A stretch of DNA of 64,000 nt from Sorex araneus (GCF_027595985.1 NC_073304.1:218124000-218187999), one strand, 5' to 3'; counted from the first letter of the stretch, positions 25,983-38,641 are shown. A program made the numbers and translations. Notes: a model not told the origin generated them from the sequence alone.

Positions 25983-26487
25983 ATCAAAATTGCTGAAAGA
26001 AGTAATGTGGAATTCTTTTTTGAGCTTTTTCAGATTGTCTTTTAATTTTGAATTCAAGCCCACTGTTGTCATGTCCCAGACAACACATCTTCCCAAAGTG
26101 GGAAGCTCTGCAGATGTTTAAGAGCTGCATGATTTCTCTTTCTTTAAAGAAAGCTACCGTGATCAGAGCCAACTAAGTCTTCAAGGCTCACATGCAGCCC
26201 AGCATTCATGTTGCTTTGCCCTGTGCCAACACTGCACCCAGGCCCCACACCATAAACTTCCTCAGAAGTTCTCTGTACTCTCAGAACTACGGTAGTATAA
26301 GAGCTTCTTCCAAAAGGCCTGCAGCTACAGTAGCATCACCGTACTGCCCAAATCCAGGGGGATGGTCCTTGTGTGCAAGTATAGCAGAGGTCAGAGGTCA
26401 AAGTGTAGACCCTCCCCCCAAATCAGTGTATTATGGAGATCATTGCAGAATTTTGTATGTATCACTAAAAGATGACATCATCTTTAA
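25983..26487. other. Unassigned intergenic sequence
   Basis: No clear repeat. A 168-codon open frame begins at 26192 but its C-terminal half is SINE sequence, so it is not evidence for a gene. Confidence 0.45.
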
Positions 26488-26494
26488 TAAACAG

Positions 26495-26688
26495 TATTTT
26501 TATTTATTTATTTATTTATTTTTGCTCTTTGGGTCACACCCGACAATGCTCAGGGGTTACTCCTGGCTCTGCACTCAGGAATTACTCCTGGCAGTGCTTG
26601 GGGGACCATATGGGATTCTGGGAATCGCACCTGGGTCGGCCGCGTGCAAGGCAAACGCCCTACCCGCTGTGCTATCACTCCAGCCCCA
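26495..26688 (-). mobile_element. A-tailed shrew SINE (family A), antisense
   Basis: (TTTA)n start, 'gggtcacacccgacaatgc', 'ttactcctggctctgcactc', 'gggtcggccgcgtgcaagg' and 'gctatcactccagcccc'. The ataaacagta repeat on both sides fits a target-site duplication. Confidence 0.93.
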
Positions 26689-26703
26689 TAAACAGTAATT
26701 TTT

Positions 26704-26935
26704 TGAGATAGCAGGTAGGGCATTTGCCTTGTATGCGGCCGACCTGGGTTTGATTCCTCCACCCCTCTTGGAGAGCCTGGCAAGCTAACAAGGGTATCCC
26801 GCCTGCATGGTAGAGCCTGGCAAGCTACCAGTCGCATATTTGATATGCCAAAAACAGTAACAACAAATCTCACAGTGGAGACATTACTGGTGACCGCTGG
26901 AGCAAATCGATGAACAACAGTGCTACCTGCCATTT
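26704..26935 (+). mobile_element. RTE-tail SINE (family B)
   Basis: Head 'gagatagcaggtagggcatt', B box 'gggtttgattcctcc', body 'gagagcctggcaagctaac', 'gatatgccaaaaacagtaac' and tail 'gagacattactggtgaccgc' ending 'aacagtgctacc'. The 5' end is slightly truncated. Confidence 0.88.
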
Positions 26936-26954
26936 CTATTATTATTATTATTAC

Positions 26955-27106
26955 TATTGTAATTGGTTTTGGGGCCACATCAGGCAATGCTCAGGGGTTA
27001 CTCCTGGTTCTGCCTTCAGGAATTGCTCCTGGTGATGCTTGGGGACAGTATGGGATTCTGGGGATTGAACCTGGGTCAGCTGCATGCACTTGTCACTCTG
27101 GTCCCT
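26955..27106 (-). mobile_element. tRNA-type SINE, antisense
   Basis: 'ttttggggccacatcaggca', 'ttactcctggttctgccttc', 'gggattgaacctgggtcagc' then a deletion before 'cactctggtccct'. Confidence 0.8.
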
Positions 27107-27570
27107 AGGTCAACTTGATTTCTTTTACCTTGGTTTAGTGACTGAGGAGCCCCATTCTCAAGCAATGCATCCTTGGGTTCTAGAAAGCCGCATGTGAGTG
27201 GGGAAAACAGAAAAATCCTGAGCTTATGGCTTTGTCATTTGATCTACCACATCTCAGTCTTTTTGAAATCCTGCAGATAGATATTCCTTAAGCTGAAACT
27301 CTGCTTTCTCCTGACTTTCCCCGTGTGCTAATTCTTCTGCCCTGAGCCACGCTCAGGCCTCTCACTTTTTCTGCGGCTTTTCAAGCCAACGGCTAGTTCC
27401 TGTTTACTGAGCGTGTGGGGGAATTGCCTGTACACTTCAGATCTAAACAGATCTGGGTTTGAATTCTGGCCTCCTGTTTTCCAGCTCTGGTAAAAATTTT
27501 CTTTATCTTTTTTAAGCTTGTATGAAAACTTTATCAGTTTTTCCTCAATCTTCCTCTTTTTTTTTTAAAG
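27107..27570. other. Unassigned intergenic sequence
   Basis: No recognisable feature. Confidence 0.4.
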
Positions 27571-27574
27571 GCCT

Positions 27575-27776
27575 AATACTTTTTTTTTTCATTTTTTTCT
27601 TTCTTTTTTTGGGGGGGGCTTCACACCTGGCTCTGCACAGGGGTTACTCCTGGCTCTTCACTCAGGAATTACTACTGGCGGTGCTCAGGGGACTATATGG
27701 GATGTTGGGATTCAAACCCGGGTCGGCCGCGTGCAAGGCAAACGCCCTACCTGCTGTGCTATCGCTCCAGCCCCTC
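27575..27776 (-). mobile_element. A-tailed shrew SINE (family A), antisense
   Basis: T-rich start, 'ttcacacctggctctgcacag', 'ggtcggccgcgtgcaaggca', 'tgctatcgctccagcccc'. The duplicated ctcaatcttcctctt before and after the element (near 27546 and 27775) fits a target-site duplication. Confidence 0.93.
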
Positions 27777-30700
27777 AATCTTCCTCTTAACAAGGAAGTC
27801 TTCCTTCCCTTCAGCGGCAGGAAAGGTGGGTTGGAGGGAAGAAAAGGTGGGATCAGGTATGAGCATCCAATCCACTGGGGCTGCTCATGTCTTGGAACTA
27901 CAGAAACCGACTCACCCCTTTCTTCCTCGCCTCCTCACCAGATGCAAAGCAGGATAATCAAGGCCGTAGGTGGGACCATTGGTTGGGTTACAAGAGCTAG
28001 CAGGAGTTAAGAAACAATGCAACATGAGTTCTTGCACTGAAGAGCCAAGCCTATGTGCCAAGGCGGGGCTGCTATGTATCAGAGAGGGTGTTTTCTCCGG
28101 CTTGGGAGGAGTAGAAGAACCAGTCACCTCACTGAGTTTCCATCATTGCATTTGGATCTTTGTTTTAGTATTTTAGTATCCTCTTTCTCTCTGCAGCTTC
28201 TGTGCACGAGTCTGAACTTGCTCCCTGGGACCACAAAATCACATCCCAATTTATTTGCTTTCCCCTAATGGGTTCGTTTCTCTAATTTCTCTTCTCCTAC
28301 TTCCAGTTCAGTCTGTGCTCTCTCTGGGAATATATACTGGGAGGACAGTTATCAGGTTATCTGATTTTGACTAAGGTGTGACTTACTGACAAAAGTGGGT
28401 AAGAGTGGTGAGTTACTAACACCAGCTACTCCCCCCCACCCCCCCAAAAAAACCCAGCACATTTTATCTAAGTAGAAATTCAGGTATGGTGGTGATAAAA
28501 ATTTTTGAAAAAGGGCCTTTGGTATTGTTTCAATTCATGCAACTTTACTGTTAGATTACCTGAAGCTGATAAGAAGTATGCATTTCTTGCCTTCAGGGAT
28601 ATTGGAGAAAAGGGATAAAACACAAATAATTCAGAATAGGTGTGGGTTTGTACAAAGCACCAAGAAAGAGAAACTAGAGCCTGGAGCACATAGGGAGATT
28701 CCCTTTGAATTGGTCCTTTAAAAATGATGTGGGAACTCATTGTGTGTTAAAAAAAAGGGGGGTGGTGGTTAGGGAATAAAAAGGTGTAGGTAGAGGAACA
28801 ACCGGCTTGTATAAAGGATATATAAACTAATGCATGGCATAGATGAAGCTTGGTTTGGCTGTGACATAAAGCTGATATGAGTGAGTGCCAAGAGATAAGA
28901 CTGGAAAAATAGATTGGGGCCAAGTGGGGAGGAACTTTAATACCATTCTAAGGAATTTGGACTTGGTCCCAGAGTCAGGGGGTGGACTTCTGAAGACTTC
29001 TAAACAAGGGATAAACATGATTTTAAACTTTAGAAAGATAACTTTGCCAGTGTACTTGGATTGTTGGGAAATATGAGGCAGGGTAAGAGATCTGTAAGAG
29101 ACAAAGAAGGGAAAGAGTCCATTAGAGTTGTAAGAAAGTAGCAGTGGGTGGTAATAAGGAATGATAGAAAATAGAAATAGCAGCAGTTGTCTATTAACTA
29201 GCTAAGAGCTGATGAAAGGGGGGAGGCGAGGGGTTCTAAAAGGACAGGATTCCAGTTTTGAATACTAGGGATTGCCATGGACTATTATGGAAGTATGAAG
29301 GAGAATCAGGTTTTGTGGGAAAGATAATTAGTTCAGGTTAGGGGAGAATAGGATTGAGTCATGTACCAATATTCAGGTACAGATATTCCATAGGTGGTTA
29401 CCAGGTTTGGACTTCAGAAATTATGTCTATATTTTATATAACTGGCAAAGAGCAGCTGTGAAACCAGGTAAAATTTCCCAGGGATCATAAGTAGAGATAA
29501 ATATCAAGAAACTATAATATTTGAAGGGTAATCAAAGGGGTTGAGATAATCCTTAACAAGAATCAAGAAGATAGAAATTTCAAGAAAGCCAAAGGAAAAG
29601 AAAACCTCAAGAAGATGGCATGGTCAAAATGCCAAAGAGATTAACAGTTGGAGATGTCAAGTGGAACTAGTACTGCAGAGTTACTTTTTAGTTGGACTAT
29701 TTTGGATTCTAAAATAACTTTATAAATACTGTTGGGTGAATTTTCTCAAAGAGACTGAAATGAAATGCACCCCAGTTCTCAGTATCTTTTTTTTTAAGTT
29801 TGTGTGCAGTGGGATAATTTGCACAAAATGAAGGAAAATTTAAATTTTTGTTAGAAAGAATATTAATATAAGAATCTTAGGACTGAGCCTAAGACTAGAG
29901 ATAATTCACAGGAGATAACAAAAAGCCTTCAGAAAAAGGCTTTTATTGACTTTTTTTAAGAAAGAGAAAAGTAGAAGGTTTAGAAGGAATGGTAAAGAAA
30001 CCATCAGTGTTAGCTATAGCAAAGGGGAAAATATACCTAGTAAAAGAAGTGAGTATATAATTGGCTAGGAAAAGCTTCAGTTAATAATGCATGGATAATT
30101 CAGTCAACAAAGCTTCCAGACTCTTTTAGTGGTTCTCCCAGTTCTCAAGTTTCAAATTATGCAGAGATCAAGGAGAAAGAGAGCTAAAATATAAACAGTC
30201 ATGGTATTGCCACAGATTATCGGAGACCTACAAGTAGGGGTTCTCTGAATAATCAGATATCAGAGGTCAGATCATCAGACCATCTATCATTATGGGAGGA
30301 AATGTTGGTGATTGAATGGCATCGTCTATGTCTTGTACTTCTGCAATATGCTGAGTGGGTATAAAGACAAAAGAATGGTGAGGAAAGAGACCATGACTTA
30401 CTGAAGACCATTTGTTGGGTGTAGAGTGCACTTAAAAACAAAAGTAATATAATTTTAATGCTCTTTAGAAATATTTAGGAGATGTTTCCTTTTGGGAACT
30501 TGAGAAAAGGGGAATGACAGGGAGCCAAGAAATGAGATAACAGGTACCCAGAAGGAAAGAGTCATAAGAAACAGAAGTGATTGAAGATGGGATGAAACCT
30601 CAGTGATCAGGGAAATCACTTTAAACTTCACCCGAGGAAACTTATTGGAAAGAGACATTGAGAAAGGTTTTTAAAAAGGACTGCTGGGAAAATGATACAT

Positions 30701-31060
30701 TTTAGAAGTCAGTGTCCTGAGTCTGAGAGGAATTTTGTTGTTCTTCGTATTTTTAAAGTGATAGATTTTATTCCTGTGTACTATGAACCCAGAGACTTCC
30801 TTCTGTACTTGAAAGAAGTAGTTGTAGCTATAAATATGGGTCTGTCAGTGAGGTATCCCTATGCATTTTGAGGAGAAAGAAATAGAGTCGTCTTCCTAAT
30901 GGAACTAATAATACTTAAATATAATATATTGCTCAGACAACAACCATGTTTTTACAGGTAAGTTAAAATTCTGTTTTAGTTTAGATGGGTTGTTAGGGTT
31001 TCCGGTGACCCAAGTTATTAAGAATTAAGTGGAAAGGACCGAATGGCTTATCTTTTTTTT
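27777..31060. other. Long intergenic stretch without a recognised gene
   Basis: About 3.3 kb of mostly A/G-rich unique-looking sequence. Parts at 28920-29110 ('ggaatttggacttggtccca', 'aactttgccagtgtacttgg') have the look of a common old mammalian repeat, and a related passage appears near 40060-40120, but I cannot name it. Short ORFs here lack splice context. Confidence 0.4.
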
Positions 31061-31994
31061 CCCAGTTGAAAGACTGTGAATTACAAAGTTACAAAGATAT
31101 TCATGATTCAGTTTAGGCATACAACTCTCCTGTACTAATTAATCCCTTCACCAGTATCCACTACTCTCTACCCGTGTTCCCCAGTTTCTCTCCCATTCTG
31201 TCCCCTTCCACCCTCCCCAGCCTGCCCCCAATGGGAAATATATTTCCCCTCCACCATTGTCCTAGCTATGTTCCCTTCCCTAACTTATCCTCTCCCCACC
31301 CTACCCCTTCCTACTGAAGACCAGTTCTCCTGCTCTTTGTTTTGCCTTTGGGCATTTGATATAACCCTATGGAGTTTATGTCTTAAATGTGAGAGAGATC
31401 ATTCTAAATCGGCTCCTCTCCCTCTGACCGACTTCCCTCAGGATGATACTTACCAAATCCACTGATAGGAGCAAAATGCAATAATCCATCTTTTTTTAAG
31501 ACCAAGTTGTATTTCATTGTGTATCTATACCATACTTTATTTATCCATTCATCTGCTCTTGCACATGGGTTGTTTCAGATTTTGGCTATTGTGAACAGTG
31601 TACTGCAGTGAACATAGGAGTGCAGATAGCTTTTCTGCTTTGTGTTTTTTGACTCTTGGGATATATTCCTAGGAAAGAAATTGATGCGTCATATGGAAGC
31701 TCACTTCCTAATTTTTTTGAGGAATGTTAATATTGTCTTCCAAAAAGGTTGGACCAGAAGGCATTACCACCAGCAATGAACGAGAGTGCCTTTCCCCCCA
31801 CATCCTTGCCAACACTGGTTATTGTTCTTTTTGATGAGTGTCAGTCTCTCTGGTGTGAGGTGATGTCTTACTGCTATTTTGATTTGTGTTTCTCTGATGA
31901 TTAGAGCATTTTCTCATATGCCTTTTGGCCACTTGCACTTATTCTTTGAGGACGTTTCTGCTCATCTCTTCTCTCCAGTTTTTAATAGAGTTGA

Positions 31995-32600
31995 ATTTTT
32001 TTTAATTAAAAATTTTTTTATTATTATTTTTTGATGTTTACCTTTTTTAAAATTGAATCACCATAAGAAAAGTTACAAAGCTTTGAGGTTTAAGTCTCAG
32101 TCATTCAATGATCAAACACCCATCTCTTCACCAGTGCACATCTTCCACCACCAAGAACCCCAGTATACCTCCCATACCATCCCCCCAACCCTCGTGTGGC
32201 TGATGATTTTCACTTTACTCTCTCTTTACTTTGATTACATTCAATATTTCAACAGAAAACTCACTATTGTTACTTGGAATTTTCCTCCAACAATCAGACC
32301 TGCCGAAAAGGCATCATTTGATAATTTGTTTTCCATTGCTGAGAATGAAGAGCATATGAGGTCACGTGGCCTCAACAGCACGGTTTTGGATTTCTGGTAT
32401 TTTAGTAATTAAATCCAGAGAAATGTCTGCCAGAAGTCGCGTAACTGCTAGCTTGTTCCTCTGTTTAGTGGGCTCTAAAAGATGGTGGTTGCCACGCCGC
32501 TGCTGCTGCCCAAAGGAAAGGCTGAGAGAGAAAAACCTTTCCCCTCTTGGGGTGGCATGGGGCCGTAGCTTAGTTCACAGTCTAGCGGCATTTCTCTGAA
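31995..32600 (-). mobile_element. Composite retroposon with L1-like 3' tail, nested in L1
   Basis: The 3' end on the minus strand is L1-like (plus strand 'gaatcaccataagaaaagtt', 'cttcaccagtgcacatcttc'). The 5' part is GC-rich with 'gccacgccgctgctgctg' and the shared motif 'gcttagttcacagtctagcg'. The L1 sequence resumes beyond it after a repeated 'tgaatttttttt'-like target. Confidence 0.75.
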
Positions 32601-33106
32601 TTATTTTTTTTTCTTGTAGAGTTCTACCAGTATTTTATATATCGGATATTAACCCTTTAGTCAGCCGAATAGTGGCAAATAATTTTTCCCAGTTTGTGGG
32701 CTGTCTTTGTATTCTAATTATCATGTGGGGTTTTTTTTTAGGTTTTTTTTTTTGAGGTACAGAATCTTTTTAATTTAATGTAGTCCTATTTTATCTTTGC
32801 TTCCACTTGCTCAGTCAGTAGCATTTTATCTTTAGATATTTCTTTAGCTTCAACATTATAGAGAGTTCTGTCTATATTTTCCTCTATGTACCTTATGGAT
32901 TCAGGTCGAATATAGAGTTTAATCCACTTTGATTTGACCTTTGTGCATGATATTAGAAAGAGGCCTGAATTAATTTTTTTTGCATATGGTTGACTAGTTT
33001 TTTCAGCACCACTGTTGAAGAGGCTTTCCTTGATCCACTTCATACTTTTTGTTCCTTTATTGAAAGTTAATGGACCATACACTGGAAGGTCTGTCTCTGG
33101 ATTTTT

Positions 33107-33276
33107 TTTTTTCTTTTTGGGGTCACACCCGGCGATGCACAGGGGTTACTCCTGGCTCTGCACTCAGGAATTACCCCTGGCAGTGCTCAGGGGGACCATA
33201 TGGGATGCTGGAAATTGGACCCAGGTCGGCCGCGTGCAAGACAAGCGCCCTACCCACTGTGCTATTGCTCCAGTCC
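33107..33276 (-). mobile_element. A-tailed shrew SINE (family A), nested in L1
   Basis: Reverse consensus from 'ggggtcacacccggcgatgc' to 'gctattgctccagtccc'. Target-site duplication ctgtctctggattttt at 33091-33106 and 33277-33292. Confidence 0.95.
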
Positions 33277-33871
33277 CTGTCTCTGGATTTTTATTCTGTT
33301 TTGTTGATCTGTGGGTCTGCCCTTATTCAAGTACCACACTGTTTTAATTACTACTGCTTTATTGTACAGTTTGAAGCCGGGGAAAGTGATACCTCCCATC
33401 TTCTTTATCCTAAGGATTGCTTTGGTTATTTGGGGTGGAAGGTATTGTTTCATATGGATTTCAGGAGCATCTGATATATTTCTTTGAAAAATATCATGTA
33501 GGCAAGAGGAAGATATTAAGTCCCTTTAGGGACTTCATTAAATCTGTATAACGCTTTGGCAATATTACCATCTTGATGATGTTAATCCTACCAATCCATG
33601 TACTAGAGATTTGTTTCCATTTCCTCGTGTCTTCTTTTGTTTCTTCAAGCAGCATTTTCAGCTTTCTTTGTATGGGTCTTTCATCTTTTTAGTTAAGCCA
33701 ATTCCTAGGTACTTGATTTTCTGAGTCAAAATTGTCAATGGGATTGTTTTAAAAAATCTCTCTTACTTCTATATCATTATTCACATATAAGAAAATCACG
33801 AACTTTTGCATGTTAATTTTGTAGCCTGCCACTTTACTATAAAAATTTATTGTTTCATACAAAATATATTA

Positions 33872-34020
33872 TTTTGGTTTTGCTCAAGGACAGGGATTTG
33901 GGCTTGGGATGGAACCATCCCAAATATGGGAAGGTGAATGGTGGTGGGACTGGTGTTTGAATATTAAATGTAATCAAATATTACAAACTACCTTATAAAA
34001 TAAAAAATTAGTTTAAAAAT
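33872..34020 (+). mobile_element. L1-type 3' end fragment, nested
   Basis: 'gggatttgggcttgggatgg', 'ggtggtgggactggtgtttg' and 'aaactaccttataaaataaa' match the 3' end of the element finishing near 49655. It sits inside the antisense L1, flanked by repeats of aaaatatatt, so it is a separate short insertion. Confidence 0.7.
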
Positions 34021-34604
34021 ATATTGTTTTTATTTTGTAACATCTTTAAGATTCTTAAAATATAGCATTATGTCATCTGTAAATAGTGAGGGCTTGACTC
34101 CTTCCTTTCCTATATGGATGCCGTTAATTGCTATGGCAAATGCTTCCATACTGTATTGAAAGAAAGTGGTGAGAATGGGTAGCCCTGTCTTGTGAATTAT
34201 CTTTTGAGTTTGAAGTAATGAGAAAGATAACTCAATCTTTGTTCCAAAGAGTCTGGATATTCTGACAGAAATAATACCATACTAGATAAATTCATAGAAA
34301 TTATCAGGATATAATTATCCTGACTACTACACTGGCTGGGTTTTAACCATAACAGACTTTTCAAGAGAACTTGGAGGTCATTACCAGATTTTAATTCTTA
34401 GCTCTGCCTATTGTTGGGTGTGCAGTAAGTTAACCCTTCTGTATTCTTCTTATCTTCACATGAGAAATGATATCTAATTCAAACTTTGATCACCAATTTA
34501 AATAACAAAAGGCACTTGCAAATGGTTGGTACTCACTGGTGTGTTTCCTTCTTGCTTCCTTTGTCAAAAAGTATTAAACAGGAACACAAAAACATAAATT
34601 AAAA

Positions 34605-34900
34605 AAGATATAGACACATCCTTGTTCACTGCAGCACCATTTACAATAACCAAGATTTGGAAACAACCCAAAATGTCTAGGAACTGATGAATGGTTAAGG
34701 AAATAGTTACTGATGTACAAAATGTAATGCTACTTAGCTATAAGAAAAGATGAGCTCATGCATTTTGCTACACTTGGAGAGAATGAGATAGTATCATATT
34801 AAGTCAAAGGGATAAGGACAAATGCTGGATGATCTTACTTATGTGTTGTGTATAAAGAAACAAAAACAAGGAAAGGGAAAGAAGCCAGTGAAAATAAATC
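34605..34900 (+). mobile_element. L1 ORF2 3' end fragment, sense
   Basis: 'cactgcagcaccatttacaa', 'aaccaagatttggaaacaac', 'gatgaatggttaaggaaat', 'gctacttagctataagaaaa': the characteristic end of L1 ORF2. No open frame. The right boundary is unclear and may extend to about 35010. Confidence 0.8.
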
Positions 34901-35054
34901 ACTGGGTTATGATAACAGAACTGAAGTTGCAGTGGGGAGGTGATGGTGAGGAAGGTTAGGGAGTGAGAAAGGAGAGACATAAGAATAGTGATAGTCTTTG
35001 GTACTTCGGTGGTGACAGTGGTGCAATAACGATGTATACCAAAGCATAATATTA

Positions 35055-35215
35055 ACTGTTTGTTTGTTTGGGGGCCACACCTGGCAATTCTCAGGGTTTA
35101 CTCCTGCCTCTGCACTCAGGAATTATTTCTGGAGGTGCCTGGGAGACCATATAGGATGCCAGGGATTGAATCTGGATCTGCTGTCCTATTCGCTCTACTA
35201 TTGGTCTGACCCTAA
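35055..35215 (-). mobile_element. tRNA-type SINE, antisense
   Basis: (TTTG)n, 'gggggccacacctggcaatt', 'cctctgcactcaggaatta', 'gggattgaatctggatctgc' and 'ctactattggtctgaccc'; a deletion removes the 'gcaaggca' section. Confidence 0.8.
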
Positions 35216-35280
35216 TATTAACATTTTTTTCTGCTTTTCCTCAGTCACTATAAAATGTATTAAAAAATTTAAAATAGCTC

Positions 35281-35530
35281 TGGGCTGGAGCGATAGCACA
35301 GCGGGTAGGGCGTTTGCCTTGCACGCAGCTGACCCGGGTTCGATTCCTCCATCCCCCTCTGAGAGCCCGGCAAGATCTCGAGAGTATCTCGCCCACACGG
35401 CAGAGCCTGGCAAGCTCCCAGTGGTGCATTGGATATGCCAAAAACAGTAACAACAAGTCTCACAATGGAGACGTTACTGGTGCCCGCTCGAGCAAATCGA
35501 TGAACCACAGGACAACAGTGCTAATGAAAG
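35281..35530 (+). mobile_element. RTE-tail SINE (family B), full-length
   Basis: The most complete family B copy: head 'gggctggagcgatagcacag' with A box, B box 'gggttcgattcctcc', body 'gagagcccggcaagatctcg' and 'gatatgccaaaaacagtaac', tail 'gagacgttactggtgcccgc' with 'gagcaaatcgatgaaccac'. It ends without poly(A). Confidence 0.93.
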
Positions 35531-37934
35531 GAAGATCATTGATTAAGAAGGAATTCCATTTTTAAGTTCCTCTAGCTACTAATTTCTTCTTTATATTAAA
35601 TACAATCTCTCACACAGAGTAAGTTTAAAATTTTCTCACTTGAATCTTAGATTTGGAGTCTTTTGAGTATTTGAAGAGGGTTTCTCTACCATCCTGAATC
35701 TTTTATTTTCCAAGCCAAGCTAAGCTAAACTAAGCTAAGCTAAGGGGAAACAAATTTCACTTCCATTTTTGTGTAGGTTGCCATCATTTGGATTATTTGT
35801 CAATCTGTACTACTGATTAAGCTTTTTTTCCCTATAATATTATTAATTCAAAGATATTAAAAATGGAATTTATGTAGGCTGCTTCTTCATTCCATTGAAT
35901 CAATCTGTAGCATAATTTAACTCCCAGTGGTATAATACAGCATCCCTTGTTTTCCTGTTAAAATTAGTATAAATTATTTAAGTTTAGCAGTCATTAGTAA
36001 CATACAGTCCATCCTTTCTTGGTTTCAGGGAAGCTCACTGTCTTGAATGCATTCGTAATGGAAACTTGTTTTACTCACTTTTGGGATCACCCTCTTTACT
36101 TGGGTGTGGGGCCAAGACCTGTCACTCAAGACAATTCTGATTATAGCGTTGATTAACTAATTGGTTCCTAAGCTATAATTACTTTACTCCATCAATTAAG
36201 ATCACATTTCTATATTACAACACGAGGGATTGCAAAATCTAGTAACATATACTGACTTTTTATTTTCCTCTAAGCAAACTTTCCCTGACAATTCATATTT
36301 TTCCTCTGGTTGTACAACCAGTGGGTATTGCTGTTAGATTACTGGTCAGGTGGGTGTTTTTCTCATGAAGTCTGAACATTATTGGACAGTTTGCAGTTTT
36401 GTTGGGTTGATTTCTTGCATGTCCAGTGAGCAGAATAAAATGATTTAAATGCACTCTATTATTATTTCAGATGACAGTATTTTGAGCGACTCAAGCATGG
36501 AGAGCTATAGCTATGACAGCATAATTGGTATGAAATATATGGAAGATGAAAAGTGCAATCAACATAGGCTTTTATTTGGAACCATGCCAAGTGTTAAGCT
36601 TGGTTAACAATTCTCATTGAATCTTACTCAGTCCATTATCCATAAAGTTTTCAATCATCTTGACAGCGTGTATAAATGGAATGTGGTGTTTCTAAACACC
36701 ACCTCAGCCAAAGTGTCTGTGTCGGGCATATCTCCACCCTGCCAGATACTGCAGTAAATACTGGGAGTTTATTCCTAGATGTCCAACAGTGCGCGTTCTT
36801 ATCTCTGAAGAAGAATCAGAGACACAAAGTCATCTTCTGAAGATAAAGTTCTGACCATTGTGATGAAAGATCAGGGTTCTTAAAAAAGCATCATGTAGAC
36901 TTATGAGAAAGCCTGCAGGGCAGAGTGTGTGAGGAGTGCTTTTTGGTCCTCTTGCCTACTTGATCCTACTGGTTGTCTTACATTGGGATTTTATATACTC
37001 ATTAAGGCTCTGCTTAAATGCTACTTCTGCTTAAATGCTACTTCTGCCACATGCGTGGTCCTGTCCACATGACTGCATCCTATAGAATCTCTCCCTGCTC
37101 TGAATTTCTGTAGGACCTTGTCTGAACTTCCCGCAGCAGGCGGGTTTAATTATAATTCAAGGTAAGGGTATTTGAAGATTTGCCTGGTAAACATCAGAGT
37201 AATTAAGAGAAAAAGCATTTCAAATAGAAGGCTTTCATGAATTAGGGGAAACAAGTTTTAGTTTAGTTTATATTGCCAGGAATAGCAGGCCTTCAGGCTC
37301 ACAAGTCACTGCGTCTCCCTCATCAATTGGTTTAAGAGAACTCAGTTTTCTATCTATAGTTAGGTGATTGCCTGTGTAGAACCTCTGATGTATGCTCTAG
37401 TGAGTTGTAAGAGAATGTTCCTTCTGTAAGTGACCATTAAAAGACAAACTCCTTGCCACCCACTGCCTTATAAAGACTCCACAGAAACCAAGTTACCCTA
37501 TTTTGTGGAAACAACTTGTAGGATTACTTAACTGTATGGGAAAAGTCCTCAGGTCAATTTCCTAAAGAAGGGAAAAAATGTACCATGAATTAAAGGACTG
37601 CTTACTGAAATGAGAATCAGTTTCTACTGAGTCATCAGTATTGAGCAAGATGATTTCTATCAATATGCCTTATGACATGACCGGGTGAGGATTTATGTAA
37701 TTAGGATAAAATTTCATTTCTGTACAGATTATCAAGTTGACAGTTTTCTGAAAATATTAATTGAATTCAATAAATATGCCAGTAAGAAGCAAATAACTTT
37801 TCAGTGTTTTTTTTTTCCCCTGATAGCCTGATTCTTATGGTCTAATTCAAAATGAAAGAATAGCAGATCCTGGAATAATGTAATTTCATTCAATGTCACT
37901 TTGTTATAACACTGATGAAGACAAGCATTGATTC
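35531..37934. other. Intergenic stretch with few recognisable repeats
   Basis: About 2.4 kb largely free of identifiable repeats, unusual for this window. A tandem 'aagctaagctaa' run lies near 35715. A 57-bp exon-like segment is at 36471-36527. Otherwise I see nothing definite. Confidence 0.4.
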
Positions 37935-38054
37935 CTGCTGAGGCCACTGTCTGTGTGGGCTTTCGCGGGGTATTGTGATTTCTTCCCACATCCCAAAGAT
38001 GTGTGTATTGGGTTCATGGGTGTGTTTCCATCTAAGTGTGTGTGTGTGTGTGTC

Positions 38055-38102
<48 letters not shown>

Positions 38103-38395
38103 GGGGAAGAGAGAGAGAAGGAGGGAAAGAGAGAGAGGAGGGGGGAGGGGAGGGGAGGGACGAAGAGAGTAGGAGAAGGAGGGAGGGAAGGAGAGAAAGG
38201 AAGGGAGACAGAGAGAGAGAGAAAGAGAGAGAGAAAGCTTGTGAGTTATGCTGCACTGGAAGGGTGTCCTGTCAAGGGCAGGTCTCTACTCTATTGCCCT
38301 GAGATGGTGCAGGGAATGTATAGACTCTAGTCACTCTTACCTCAGACTGAATAAGTGGGTTGAAATATGAATGAATAAAACACAAGTGACTTTTT
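37935..38395 (+). repeat. Old dispersed repeat split by a GA microsatellite
   Basis: 'gtgggctttcgcggggtatt', 'tcttcccacatcccaaagat' and, beyond the GA tract, 'ctggaagggtgtcctgtcaa' and 'gaataagtgggttg' resemble an ancient vertebrate repeat in which these motifs occur in this order. I cannot name the family. Confidence 0.4.
38057..38240. repeat. (GA)n purine tract
   Basis: About 20 GA units followed by a G/A-only stretch, roughly 180 bp almost free of pyrimidines. The Arg/Glu-rich ORFs here are repeat artefacts. Confidence 0.95.
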
Positions 38396-38641
38396 GATAT
38401 TACACCTATTTCGGGTCTTTATTACATTGGTGAACTTGGGGGCACCATGAGTTTTTTTTGGAACTAGAAATTTAGTAGGAACTAAATTTTGTTTATATCA
38501 ACTAGCCTGTGGTCAGTCTGGTTTCAATGTATGTCACTTTGTGTGAAGCTGCCATTTCCAAAAATCTGGAGATATTTAATGAGGGCTTACTATAGTGAAA
38601 TTAATTTTCATGTGATTCTTCATTTAAAAAACAAAGTTGGG

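Larger units (their letters stand above)
31065..34290 (-). mobile_element. Antisense L1, 5'-truncated, with three nested insertions
   Basis: Complement of an L1 3' half. Minus-strand translation gives L1 ORF2 signatures: [20 protein letters not shown] near 33400 and a WIKESLFNSGAEK-type segment near 33020. The 3' UTR side is at 31065-31490 (complement of the usual L1 end, 'cccttcaccagtatcc'). Stop codons and frameshifts abound. Nested inside are a composite element (31995-32600), a family A SINE (33107-33276) and an L1-tail fragment (33872-34020), giving a relative age order. Confidence 0.88.

Noticed and set aside
26192-26698. 168-codon ORF, possible gene
   Set aside because: The second half is an antisense SINE, and the first half has no similarity I can recognise, no splice context and no promoter.
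35700-35760. CRISPR-like or satellite repeat at the aagctaagctaa run
   Set aside because: Only a few imperfect short units; a simple repeat in a mammalian genome.
38053-38302. Arg/Glu-rich and Ser/Leu-rich ORFs
   Set aside because: Low-complexity translation of the GA microsatellite.
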